Assembly: GCA_016213235.1 (NCBI GenBank)
Contig: JACRBE010000026.1
Coordinates: 1 to 53,217 of the forward strand
Direction: 5' to 3'
Source of the DNA: Chlamydiales bacterium
GTDB lineage: Bacteria > Chlamydiota > Chlamydiia > Chlamydiales > JACRBE01
Length of the DNA: 53,217 nt
The translations under genes and the position numbers were made by a program. The notes under the pieces were generated by a model. It did no database searches. It had not been told where the DNA came from and saw only the letters and a list, made by a program, of their open reading frames with translations. This document shows, piece after piece, positions 26,359-35,637 of this stretch (position 1 is its first letter; the number at the start of each line of letters is the position of its first letter).

Positions 26359-27537
26359 TTAAAAATGAAGAGGTTTAAATTTTTCTATTGCAAGAGCTAA
26401 TGTTTCTTTGGAAATAAAGCTGGATAAACGAACAAAAGACTCCCCACAGGTTCCAAAGCCAGAACCCGGCACTACAATGATTTGATGATGATCTAGCATA
26501 TAATCAAAAAATTCCCATGCAGAGAAATTTGCTGGGATTTTCCACCATAGATAAGGAGAGTTAATACCACCATAAATGGTAAAGCCTTTATCAATAAGTG
26601 TTTTTTTTAATAAACTCGCCATGTCTTTATATTCCATTACCTGCTGCTCTGTCTGACTCTTTCCTTCCACAGAAAAAATAGATGCAGCCGCCTTTTGACT
26701 AAGGTAAGATACTCCATTTGTTTTTGTGTCTTGTCTATGATGCCAAAGAGAATTAACAGAGATTGTAGCATTTTCATGAAATAAAAAAAGCTCTTTTGGA
26801 ACAATAGAGTAAGAACATCGAATACCGGTGAAGCCGGCTGACTTGGAAAAGCTCTTTAACTCAATAGCGACGCTCTTAGCCCCTTCTATTTCATAGATTG
26901 TTTTTGGAACGTCAGGATCGGAAATAAAAGCAGCATAAGCGGCATCAAAAAAAATAATAGAATTATTTTTAATTGCATAATTTACCCACTCCGTTAATTG
27001 AGAGTAGGTCATAGCAACCCCTGTTGGATTGTTTGGGGAACATAAATAAATAATATCTAGTTTTGTTTCAGGAATACGAGGGGAGAATTGATTTTCTTCT
27101 GTGCAAGGCAGTAATACAATATTTCTTCCGGCCATTTCATGCATGTCAATATAAAGGGGGTAGGTAGGGTCTTGTATACCGACGATGCTATCTTGAGAAA
27201 ATATCTCTTGAAAATTAGAAAGATCAGGACAAATGCCATCGGCAATAAAGACTTCTTCCCCAGAAAAATGCATGTTTGGGTAGTCAGCTTTCAGTATTTC
27301 CTGTTTTAAGAAAGAATATCCGCTAGCCGGGCCATATCCTTTAAAGGAATCTTCTTTTGACATTTCAAGTCCTGCTTCATATATTGCCCCTATAATCGCA
27401 GGGGATAGAGGCTTTGCGATATCTCCAATGCCTAGATTGATTAAAGTAGCCCTATCTTTTGTTGCTACTTTTTTGCTAATCTCAGAAAAGAGGTATGTTT
27501 TGTCTTTTTTGATAAAAAAGGGATTTACTTGCGCCAT
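26359..27537 (-). CDS. dapL: LL-diaminopimelate aminotransferase
   Basis: 392 residues from the chosen ATG at 27537, which has GAGGA just upstream and matches the length of the Chlamydia enzyme; an ATG at 27573 would add 12 residues without a good ribosome binding site. DapL converts tetrahydrodipicolinate to LL-diaminopimelate in one step, the route used by chlamydiae and plants for lysine and peptidoglycan precursors. Signatures are INLGIGDIAKPL, KGYGPASGYSFLK, IQDPTYPLYIDM, CSPNNPTGVAM, FFDAAYAAFISDP and the PLP lysine K232 in SFSKSAGFTGIRCSY. It heads a four-gene minus-strand run. A decayed copy of its first ~35 codons lies at 45279-45388. Confidence 0.93.
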   Translation of the reverse strand: MAQVNPFFIKKDKTYLFSEISKKVATKDRATLINLGIGDIAKPLSPAIIGAIYEAGLEMSKEDSFKGYGPASGYSFLKQEILKADYPNMHFSGEEVFIADGICPDLSNFQEIFSQDSIVGIQDPTYPLYIDMHEMAGRNIVLLPCTEENQFSPRIPETKLDIIYLCSPNNPTGVAMTYSQLTEWVNYAIKNNSIIFFDAAYAAFISDPDVPKTIYEIEGAKSVAIELKSFSKSAGFTGIRCSYSIVPKELFLFHENATISVNSLWHHRQDTKTNGVSYLSQKAAASIFSVEGKSQTEQQVMEYKDMASLLKKTLIDKGFTIYGGINSPYLWWKIPANFSAWEFFDYMLDHHQIIVVPGSGFGTCGESFVRLSSFISKETLALAIEKFKPLHF

Positions 27538-27543
27538 TGTTCC
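27432..27543 (-). repeat. Direct repeat bracketing the accessory island, left copy (5' end of dapL)
   Basis: About 110 bases covering the first ~35 codons of intact dapL and its ribosome binding site match 45279-45388 in the same orientation, at about 90% identity by eye with one 2-base indel. Confidence 0.9.
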
Positions 27544-27573
27544 TCTATGTCCACTAAATGATGGTAAGATCAT

Positions 27574-27995
27574 TATGAATTTACCAAGTGGCTAATAACC
27601 TATCAATTAAAGAAAAAAAACCATCAAAATCTGTTGGAGTTCTAAAACAAAATCCATCCAACTTCAGCACTCTACTCTATGAGAAACAATCCGAAGTTTA
27701 TCGGTTTTAACACTACAATCTAAAATCAGAAAATTGTTTTTTAGCTTTAAGTATTTGTTGGGATATCCATAAGTCGCTAAAAGTTGAAAAGTCGAGTTTA
27801 TTGATTTGTAAAAGTTGAAGTAAAAGTTTTTAGGAATTTAATGTAAATAAAAAAAAATCGTGATTAAAAGTTGCATCTCATTTTGTATTAGTAAAATACA
27901 AAAAATTTACTTTTTCATAAAAATAAAAACTCTTTAAAAAAAATAAACATTTTCTTTATTAATAAAAAATTGATCGATTAAGTTTTGGTTAATAT
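27574..27995. other. 422-base AT-rich intergenic region between divergent dapL and the RHS gene
   Basis: No gene seen. The last 150 bases before the RHS start are more than 80% A+T, with many A- and T-tracts, so they probably contain the RHS promoter, but no single promoter stands out. It marks the left edge of the accessory island. Confidence 0.5.
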
Positions 27996-30900
27996 ATGTT
28001 GAAGAAAATGTTGCTACTTTCTCTCTTTTTTATGACTGCATCTCTTATGTGTAGTGAAAATGAAGAGATGATTCATCTGACTGGTCTTTCCGATTTTTTT
28101 AAAGAGAGAAAGAAGGAAAAAGAGCTGAAAGATACCAGGAAATTACTTGTCCCAACGGATCTATTTTTTGATGAAAGTTTAATGCTGGGCGATGATGAAC
28201 TGGAATATGAATTGAATAATCAGCAGCATCCCTTAGAAAACCTTCAGGTGGATAAAAATTATCAGGTAAGCACCGGGCAGGCAGTATTTTCTAAAATAGT
28301 TACACTCGCCTATGGAAAAGAGGCTATTTTTCTGCCTGTTTATTATTCATCAAAAATACGAGGAGAGGAATCCGGCGGAGAGTGGCAAATCATGCCGCAT
28401 CAATATCTCAAATCATCAAGAGATCTGGGGCATAAAAAGTCGAGATATGCCACCATTTGGCTTCATGATATGGACGGTAGTTGTCTTAAATTTACCGGTA
28501 GTGGTCTGAAAAATGATAACAAATGGAGCCGTTGTACCAATGAATGCATAGAGGGGAGTAATCATTTAGAAAAAAGCGAACTGCAAAGCTCCAATCATCT
28601 TAACTATGAATTGTTCTATAACATGAAGTTAGACCAATATAAGCTTGTTTCATCCAATGGATGGAAAAGATGGTATAGGGCATGCGGAGTTGCTAAGGGG
28701 TTTATGACACCGCAATACTGGTATGTTCTTGATAAAGAACAAAGACCCTCCAAAAGCATTGTCAAATATCACTACGATACCTATAACCGCCTTAGTAATA
28801 TCACATGTTATACACCGGATGAAAAGAAAACGCTTTCTTCTGCTCAATTTTACTATTTTGGACATCCTGAAAAAACAAGAGACTTTCGGGTAGTTAACCA
28901 CTATAACGAGAACTATTATTTTCGTTTCAGACAAGTAAAAACAAAGAAAAATAACAAGTTCTATCTCGAATCAATAACAACACCTCATGAGCCTCTTATC
29001 TCTTTTGAATATGAAAACAAAAAGGGGAGTGAGGATCTTGCACTAAAAAAGCAAAAGATAGGATCCGGGTTCTTCCTGGCATATGACTATTATGAAAAGA
29101 AACTGAATTTTGTTAGTGGTAGGTATGTTAAAATCAAAGATCCAAAGCACCCCCGTCTTGATCGGGTATCGCGCATTATTGTTCCTACAGGAAAAGGATT
29201 CATCAGTGTTTCCAGCCTCATTTATCATATAAAAAAGGATGATGAAGAAGAGGGAAATTATACAGAAATTATCGATGCGCTTCAAAATAAAATGGTCTAT
29301 TGTTTTGGGAAAAAAAACAACCTGGAAAAAATCAAGTATTACTTTAATAACGGCAAAAAGGATGAGCTTGTTAAAAGGCACAAATTGTTTTGGGAGATCA
29401 ATGGAAGGGTAAAGAAAAATCTCGGTGATGTTTTGTTTGATAAAGCATCCAATAAAGCTCGAATGATAACTAAAACAGAATATGATGATCATCATAATGC
29501 CAGCAAAATACAGGTAGTTGGTAATATTACAGGTGATAAAGAAGATTTATTTTCTTTTAATGAGGATATCAACGCCATACCGTCGAATATGGATTGTCAA
29601 ACGAAAAAACTCCATTATGATCATGAGCAAAGGAACCTGTTAAAAAGACTCACTCATTCAAATGGCCTTATAGAAAAAATAGGGTATCATGGAGACACCA
29701 ATTTCAAGCATTTTCATTTGTTTGTAGCGCCCGGGGGTAAAATCCTTAAACGACACTTTTACTTTTATGATAAATATCATTTTCTGGAAAAAGAGGTAGT
29801 TGATGATGCAGGTAGCGAGCAGTTTGCTGCTACAAAGGATATGACGTTTAGAAGGACTACCGAGTATGTGCGCTATACAAATGGAGAGCAGATAGGGCTG
29901 CCTGAGTGGATTATAGAAAAAGCGCTTGATGTAAGCACGAATCAAACGGAGATAATCGGCAAAAAACAACTGTTTTACAATTATCTGTCTCAGGTAGTCA
30001 AAGAGTGTGTCTATGGAAGCGATGGCATTTTAGCATATACAAAACACTACGACTACAACAGAAAAGGCCTTTTAACGAAGTATAAGGACGAATTTGGATA
30101 CGAAACGATATATGGTTATGATGAAGATAACTACAAAATATATGAAAAAAACATAGCTACAGGATTAGAAGAGAGATTTTTTTATGATAAACTCCATCGT
30201 TTAATTAAAAAGGAGCAGATAGGAAGTAAAAAGCTGGTTCAGGAATTTGTCTATGATGATCTAAGCCGGCTTATCAAGGAAATAGATGTATATGGCAATG
30301 TGACCGAATTTTACTATGAAGGAACATCTCCAAATCCAATTGAAATAATCAAACCATACCTTGTCGATCCAAATGGAAAGATCAAGATGCTTTTGTTTTC
30401 CTATAAGTATGATATACAGGGAAATAAAATCAAAGAGACTACTCCGGAAGAATTTACAACAAGATATAAATATACCATTTTCAATCAGATTTACCGGCAA
30501 ACAGATCCTATTGGCAATATTACAAAAAGAACATACGACCTGGAAGGTAGATTAATCAAAGAGATAACTCAAGATAGCATAGCTGAATATAAATACGACA
30601 TTCTTGGCAGGAAAATTTATGAGGAGAGGAAAGATAAAAACAATCAGGTTTTATCAAGTCTGAAATATGCTTATAAAGGGGATTTGGTTGATCAGATCGT
30701 TGATCATAGAGGCATGATCACAAAATTTTCCTATGATGCTACCGGAAGAAAGACACAGGAGGTGCATCTATGCGAAGGAAGGGAGCAGGAAGAGCATTAT
30801 CAATATGATACACTTGGCTTTCTTGCAAAAGAAGTGATTATCATCGATCCTGTTGCTCATAAGCAGCAAATCACCCTTTATAAAAATGATGTACAAGGCA

Positions 30901-33530
30901 GGATCCTGGAAGTAACAAGGCTGGATGAAAACAGCCAGGTAGTAGAGCACTCCGGATATGTTTATGATGCCATGGGAAACAAAATAGAAGAGCATCTTGT
31001 TGTAGATGATAAAGAAAATACAAGAGCCTTTATTTTTGATGCCTTTAACCAAATGTTAAAAAAAGTCGACTTTAATGGGGCAGTCACCATCTATGAATAT
31101 GATTATAACCATGTCAATGCCATCAACCAGCGAGTTCTTAAAAAGATTGCTACACTGCCAAACGGTGTAAAAGAGGAGTGCATTTTTGATGCACATGGTA
31201 ATACGGCCTCATTAAAAAAGATCGATTTATTCAATATAGAAATTCATAAAGAAGAATTTTTTTATGATACTGCTCATCACGTTATCTGTCATAAGACATT
31301 TGTATATGAAAACTCTACCTGTGTCAGAGTAAAACAAATCAACTGGGCCTATGATGGGAATGGTAATGTTTTAGAAGAAAAAGAAGTGGTTAATGACCAT
31401 GATGCCAAAGTAACAACATACACTTATAATGACTCCAATCAAACGAAGCAAATTATCAAACCAGATGGAAACACCATTACATTTGATTATCTGGCCTCTT
31501 TGAACATCAAGGCAATGTACTCCAGTGACAAAACGGTGCATTATGAATATTCCTATGATAATCAACATCGATTAACCAAGGTAAAAGATCTTGTTCATCA
31601 ATTGGAATCAAATCTGGCATATGATGCTTTTGATAATATCACCACGGAAGAGCTGTTTAATAATGTGCAAATTTCCAGAGAGTTTGATCATAGTGATCGG
31701 CAAGTAGCTTTTATCCTCCCGCAGTATGATGCTACACTCTCCTATGAATACAGCGCCTTTCACCTCACCAAAATAAAGAGAAAAAAAGGCGCTTATACCC
31801 TGTATGAGCATGCTTATACCTCCTTTGATGAACTGGGAAGACCAATGCAAGAGCAGCTCATTTGTAATTTGGGAGTGCAACACACAACCTATGATGCTTC
31901 CAATCGTATTTCAAAGAAAGAATCTCCTTTTTTTACACATGAGATTTTATCCAAAGATCTCATTGGTAATATTTTATCCGACTCCATGAACATCCATGGA
32001 GTAATAGAAGAGAAAAACTATCAATATGATCTTTTAAACCAGTTAACGGAGGAGAGGGGATTTGATCTTGCCACCTACCAGTTTGATTCCAATAGAAACA
32101 TCGTTGTATCAAATAGCAATCAATTTACCTACAATCACCTGGATCAAATCACTACCTCTTCTACCGGAGCAATCAACTACGATAAAAATGGGAATATCAC
32201 ATTAAAGCAAACAGGTGATAACAAGCATATCTATCATTATGACGCAATAGGTCGTCTTACCACGGTAGAGACTTCCACCCATACCGTAGAATTTATCTAT
32301 GACTATTCCAATCGTCGTATGTCTAAAAAGGTATTGGATAAAACAACAAATAGCACCTCTCAGGAATGCTATCTTTATGATGGAGATCATGAGATAGGAA
32401 GCATCGTAGATAACAAGTTACATCAGCTTAAAGTCAATGGTAGAGGATATGGCGATGAGATAGGTGCTACAATTGCAATTGAAATCGATGAGGATGTCTA
32501 TTTACCACTTACCAACATTTATGGGGATATAACCGGCCTCATAGACCTTGATGGGAACCTCATCGAGAGCTATGACTTTGATTCTTTTGGAGAGAGGAAA
32601 ACATCATCTCAGGAGATTAACCCATGGCAATACAAATCGAAAAGACTGGATCCGGAAACCAACCTTATCTTCTTTTCCAATCGTTATTATGATCCCGCAC
32701 TTAAAAAATTTATCTCCACAGATCCGTTAGGATATCAGGATATCTTTCATCTCTATCAGTTTTGCTTGAATAACCCACTCTGTTATCTGGATGTGTTTGG
32801 ATTGGAGGTGTCTAGCTTTATTAAAGATCTTTTTACGCCACAAGTTGATCCTGAGTACATCAAAAAATTTCCTATACGTGATATACCACCACCTGGAACT
32901 TACCTCGCTGATTTTGAAAATGACGGACGTTCAGAACAATCAAGCGTTATTAATGTAGGGAGGTTTGATCCAATTGGGGGACCTCTTCTGTATATAAATG
33001 GCATGCTTAATACTCGTGATGATTGTATTGATAATCTAGAGTATATTTCTAGGCTAGGAAATGGTTGTAGGGTAACTGCTGTATATAATTCTACAAAAAA
33101 TATTTTTGTAGATGGAAAGGAATCGTGGTTAGGTCTTAAAGGGGTTTATACACCACCTGTTGAAAAGGTTGTGAATGAAATATATGAAATGTATGATGGG
33201 TTACGACCTGGTCAAGTGATTAAAATACTGCCACATAGTCAGGGGACCATTCTCGCCTATAATGCTATAGATTGTTTACCAAAAGAAATACGAGATAGAA
33301 TAAAAATATTGGCAATAGCTCCGGCAAAGTGTTTTGAAAGAGGTTTTGTTAAGTGGTCTAAGAATATAATGAGTCTTGATTTTGTTCCCCTTTTTCAGAA
33401 AGGATGTACGGATATTAAATTCAAAGATTGTGATATTGAATTTATAATGCCAAAAAAATTTACGCTTTGGGATCATGATTTTCAAAGTAAAACTTATAAA
33501 AAAAGAATCAGAGATTTTATAAAAAGGTAA
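27996..33530 (+). CDS. Secreted RHS/YD-repeat polymorphic toxin with DUF687-like hydrolase tip
   Basis: 1844 residues. A Sec-type signal peptide occupies about residues 1-20 (Cys19 is in a non-canonical lipobox). Residues about 270-1560 are YD repeats (YDxxGRxxxE pattern), which in known RHS proteins form a hollow shell around the toxin. The RHS core signature is at about 1545-1603: DPETNLIFFSNRYYDPALKKF, then STDPLGYQD and NNPLCYLDVFGL. The tip (1604-1844) matches my recollection of chlamydial DUF687: YINGM (1666-1670), AVYNSTKNIFVDG, an alpha/beta-hydrolase-like elbow HSQGT with Ser1748, KILAIAPAKCF, DFVPLFQKG and DHDFQSKTY with His1827. I infer a Ser-His hydrolase, possibly a lipase, as the toxic domain. 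A candidate immunity gene starts 2 bases downstream. Confidence 0.88.
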   Translation: MLKKMLLLSLFFMTASLMCSENEEMIHLTGLSDFFKERKKEKELKDTRKLLVPTDLFFDESLMLGDDELEYELNNQQHPLENLQVDKNYQVSTGQAVFSKIVTLAYGKEAIFLPVYYSSKIRGEESGGEWQIMPHQYLKSSRDLGHKKSRYATIWLHDMDGSCLKFTGSGLKNDNKWSRCTNECIEGSNHLEKSELQSSNHLNYELFYNMKLDQYKLVSSNGWKRWYRACGVAKGFMTPQYWYVLDKEQRPSKSIVKYHYDTYNRLSNITCYTPDEKKTLSSAQFYYFGHPEKTRDFRVVNHYNENYYFRFRQVKTKKNNKFYLESITTPHEPLISFEYENKKGSEDLALKKQKIGSGFFLAYDYYEKKLNFVSGRYVKIKDPKHPRLDRVSRIIVPTGKGFISVSSLIYHIKKDDEEEGNYTEIIDALQNKMVYCFGKKNNLEKIKYYFNNGKKDELVKRHKLFWEINGRVKKNLGDVLFDKASNKARMITKTEYDDHHNASKIQVVGNITGDKEDLFSFNEDINAIPSNMDCQTKKLHYDHEQRNLLKRLTHSNGLIEKIGYHGDTNFKHFHLFVAPGGKILKRHFYFYDKYHFLEKEVVDDAGSEQFAATKDMTFRRTTEYVRYTNGEQIGLPEWIIEKALDVSTNQTEIIGKKQLFYNYLSQVVKECVYGSDGILAYTKHYDYNRKGLLTKYKDEFGYETIYGYDEDNYKIYEKNIATGLEERFFYDKLHRLIKKEQIGSKKLVQEFVYDDLSRLIKEIDVYGNVTEFYYEGTSPNPIEIIKPYLVDPNGKIKMLLFSYKYDIQGNKIKETTPEEFTTRYKYTIFNQIYRQTDPIGNITKRTYDLEGRLIKEITQDSIAEYKYDILGRKIYEERKDKNNQVLSSLKYAYKGDLVDQIVDHRGMITKFSYDATGRKTQEVHLCEGREQEEHYQYDTLGFLAKEVIIIDPVAHKQQITLYKNDVQGRILEVTRLDENSQVVEHSGYVYDAMGNKIEEHLVVDDKENTRAFIFDAFNQMLKKVDFNGAVTIYEYDYNHVNAINQRVLKKIATLPNGVKEECIFDAHGNTASLKKIDLFNIEIHKEEFFYDTAHHVICHKTFVYENSTCVRVKQINWAYDGNGNVLEEKEVVNDHDAKVTTYTYNDSNQTKQIIKPDGNTITFDYLASLNIKAMYSSDKTVHYEYSYDNQHRLTKVKDLVHQLESNLAYDAFDNITTEELFNNVQISREFDHSDRQVAFILPQYDATLSYEYSAFHLTKIKRKKGAYTLYEHAYTSFDELGRPMQEQLICNLGVQHTTYDASNRISKKESPFFTHEILSKDLIGNILSDSMNIHGVIEEKNYQYDLLNQLTEERGFDLATYQFDSNRNIVVSNSNQFTYNHLDQITTSSTGAINYDKNGNITLKQTGDNKHIYHYDAIGRLTTVETSTHTVEFIYDYSNRRMSKKVLDKTTNSTSQECYLYDGDHEIGSIVDNKLHQLKVNGRGYGDEIGATIAIEIDEDVYLPLTNIYGDITGLIDLDGNLIESYDFDSFGERKTSSQEINPWQYKSKRLDPETNLIFFSNRYYDPALKKFISTDPLGYQDIFHLYQFCLNNPLCYLDVFGLEVSSFIKDLFTPQVDPEYIKKFPIRDIPPPGTYLADFENDGRSEQSSVINVGRFDPIGGPLLYINGMLNTRDDCIDNLEYISRLGNGCRVTAVYNSTKNIFVDGKESWLGLKGVYTPPVEKVVNEIYEMYDGLRPGQVIKILPHSQGTILAYNAIDCLPKEIRDRIKILAIAPAKCFERGFVKWSKNIMSLDFVPLFQKGCTDIKFKDCDIEFIMPKKFTLWDHDFQSKTYKKRIRDFIKR

Positions 33531-33532
33531 TT

Positions 33533-34081
33533 ATGACTAAATATAGTTTAGTGGTTTTGGTAAGTTTTTTGTTTATAGGATGTCATAAAAAAGATTCGTT
33601 TTTCGAACATGCACAAGATAATAGAGAAGCATTGCATCTAATGATTGATAAACGAGTTCTTACCAAAATCAAAAAAGAAAAAAATTTCATAATCGTGGGA
33701 ATTGGAGGAGGAGGAATAGATGTAATTGATTGTGTTTCTTTAGATTTTGATTCACCTAAAAAACTTTCAATCGAAGAATTAAGAAAAAATTTAATTTATT
33801 GTGCAGAGTTATACTGTCAAGAAATAAATAACGAAGAAAAAATCAGAAAATATTTAATTAAATATCCTTTCCCTATTAAATGCATGGACATTACCTTGTC
33901 TTTGCAGGATAAGGTGTTAAGTAAATTATCGGATAGTGAACCAGACTATGCTTTTATTAGAGAAGGCGTTCTTTCCTATTATAGAACTCATCCGGAAACC
34001 GATGATTATCGGTGGGATTTAATTTATAAAGAAACATACGAGGAAGCCAAGAAGATACTGGAAGAGCAGAAAAAGATATGA
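33533..34081 (+). CDS. Putative immunity lipoprotein of the RHS toxin
   Basis: 182 residues. The N terminus is a lipoprotein signal: a short hydrophobic core followed by FLFIGC, with Cys17 as the lipidation site. The mature part is Lys/Glu-rich and ends in a helical tail; no known domain recognised. It starts 2 bases after the RHS stop, the usual place for the cognate immunity gene of a polymorphic toxin. Lipid anchoring in the periplasm would suit protection against a periplasm- or membrane-acting lipase, as with known immunity lipoproteins of type VI lipase effectors (analogy only). The next frame is a truncated paralogue. The immunity role is inferred from position and localisation, not from a family match. 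Confidence 0.75.
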   Translation: MTKYSLVVLVSFLFIGCHKKDSFFEHAQDNREALHLMIDKRVLTKIKKEKNFIIVGIGGGGIDVIDCVSLDFDSPKKLSIEELRKNLIYCAELYCQEINNEEKIRKYLIKYPFPIKCMDITLSLQDKVLSKLSDSEPDYAFIREGVLSYYRTHPETDDYRWDLIYKETYEEAKKILEEQKKI

Positions 34082-34284
34082 GCATTCGAGCCTTCTGTCT
34101 TTTAAATTTGGTGGTTTTATTATTAGTTGGATATTCAAAAAATCGTGATTTTTTTGAACATGTAGATAATGAGCGAGAATATTTACATCTTTCATTAGAC
34201 AAGAGGGTAGCAGTTAAAGTCCAGGCCGTAAAGAAATTTGAACTTAGAGGCGTTGGAGGACTGCAATTGCTGGTGAGCTACTAA
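34078..34284 (+). pseudogene. Truncated paralogue of the putative immunity lipoprotein
   Basis: 68 residues overlapping the upstream stop by ATGA. The segment FFEHVDNEREYLHLSLDKRV aligns with FFEHAQDNREALHLMIDKRV of the intact gene, and both continue to a G(V/I)GG turn. It then ends at VSY, where the intact protein continues VSL-DFDSP. The lipobox cysteine is a tyrosine (VGY instead of IGC), a single-base change, so it should no longer be lipidated. It is either a decaying immunity duplicate or a small protein of new use; decay is more likely. Confidence 0.7.
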
Positions 34285-34354
34285 CGCATATATAAATAAA
34301 TTGCAACAAAAAAGATTATTATGATTTCATGAAAAATGAACAGGGATAGTTAAG

Positions 34355-35494
34355 ATGTTGCTATTATTTTTTATGCTCATTCGAAACTTAACTTTTGCAT
34401 CTACAATTTCAATTGCAGAATTAGTTACGCCTCAGTATGGAAATTATCTTATTGTTTTTTATGCTTTGCAAATTATAGGAGCCCCCTTTCAAGCGGCATA
34501 TTCTGACCATTCTTCTAGAAAAAAAACTCTTTTGTTTGCTTTTCTTATAGTCACAATCGGGCACTTATTTCTCTTTCTTGCTCTTTACTCAAAGCTAACG
34601 ATATTTCTTTTGATTTGTGTGATTCTAAACGGAGCATTTGGGAATGTGTTTCCTGTAGCTCTTGCAGCGCTAATGGATATCAATTACCTGAACAACCCGA
34701 AAAAAACAATGACATTAGTGATGACTTCTTTAGGTATCGCATGGTTGCTCTATGTATATGGCACTATGTTATTGGGCCTTATTCCATTTTTCTGGGCGAC
34801 GACAGGTTCTTGCTTTTTATCAATGATTCTTTGTTATTACTTCTTTAAAGACACTAAAGATAAAGATCCAGATATAGGTCATATGAACATAAAAAAGGAA
34901 TTTTTTCGTCTTATCAAAATCTTTAGAGAGCGAATTTTTTTTCTTTGTATTAAGAGTTATTTTCTAACTGAAATTGTTTATTTTGGTCTGTTTTATTATC
35001 ATATAAATGATAAGATCGAATCTGTAGTTATTATTGTAACGGCTTATGCGATTGGTTATATTATTGGGAATATTATTGTAAATTTCTCACATTTTTCTCT
35101 GCGGACAGGGATTATTCTTGGTTTTGCAATTACATTAATATCTGTTTTTTTATTGCTTTTTTCCCCATATTTAACGCAAAGCGAAATCTCTTTTTCAATG
35201 TTTGTCTTATTAGAGACCCTCTTTTCTTTAGGATATGGGATTTTTGATCCTTGTATGTATGCTTTTATTGGAGAGAGGCAACCTGTTCATATGAGAGGAA
35301 AAGCGTTTGGTCTTATTGATTCAAGTGATAACCTTAGTGAATCAATCGTAAATATGATGCTTTTCTCTATAATCCTCTCACCTCTAACATTAACCATTTT
35401 TAGAATAGTTTCTATATTTCTATTGTTACTAGCATTAATTGATATTTTAAAAGCATTTAAACACGATCTCAAACTTAGTAATTCGGTCAAATAA
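34355..35494 (+). CDS. Major facilitator superfamily transporter
   Basis: 379 residues with about 11-12 predicted membrane helices and little else. The loop after helix 2 reads YSDHSSRKKTLL, a recognisable version of MFS motif A (G-x-x-x-D-R-x-G-R-R/K). A central cytoplasmic loop rich in Lys/Asp (about residues 165-185) separates the two six-helix halves. A GGGATA sequence about 9 bases before the ATG may serve as ribosome binding site. The substrate is not predictable. It sits between the toxin locus and a methyltransferase-decarboxylase pair, so it could export or import a small molecule made or used there. Confidence 0.82.
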   Translation: MLLLFFMLIRNLTFASTISIAELVTPQYGNYLIVFYALQIIGAPFQAAYSDHSSRKKTLLFAFLIVTIGHLFLFLALYSKLTIFLLICVILNGAFGNVFPVALAALMDINYLNNPKKTMTLVMTSLGIAWLLYVYGTMLLGLIPFFWATTGSCFLSMILCYYFFKDTKDKDPDIGHMNIKKEFFRLIKIFRERIFFLCIKSYFLTEIVYFGLFYYHINDKIESVVIIVTAYAIGYIIGNIIVNFSHFSLRTGIILGFAITLISVFLLLFSPYLTQSEISFSMFVLLETLFSLGYGIFDPCMYAFIGERQPVHMRGKAFGLIDSSDNLSESIVNMMLFSIILSPLTLTIFRIVSIFLLLLALIDILKAFKHDLKLSNSVK

Positions 35495-35637
35495 GATATC
35501 TTTTGCTCTCGATTCTGTAACCTAATTCTTTCCAAAGATGGCGAATGCTAAATAATTATTTATTTTTTTATTACAGTGAATTAAAATTACATTAAAGCTA
35601 TATTAAAACGTCGTTTTTTGTTATAAATCTAATCTCG

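Noticed and set aside
27538-27573. Twelve-residue longer start for dapL
   Set aside because: The ATG at 27573 lacks a ribosome binding site, and the Chlamydia enzyme starts at the equivalent of 27537.
29043-29495. 150-codon minus-strand frame
   Set aside because: Antisense to the continuous RHS protein gene, no ribosome binding site, hydrophobic low-complexity product.
28700-32700. Repetitive coding pattern that could be mistaken for a repeat array
   Set aside because: The repeats are degenerate protein-level YD repeats of an RHS protein, with no conserved DNA repeat and no spacers, so not a CRISPR array.
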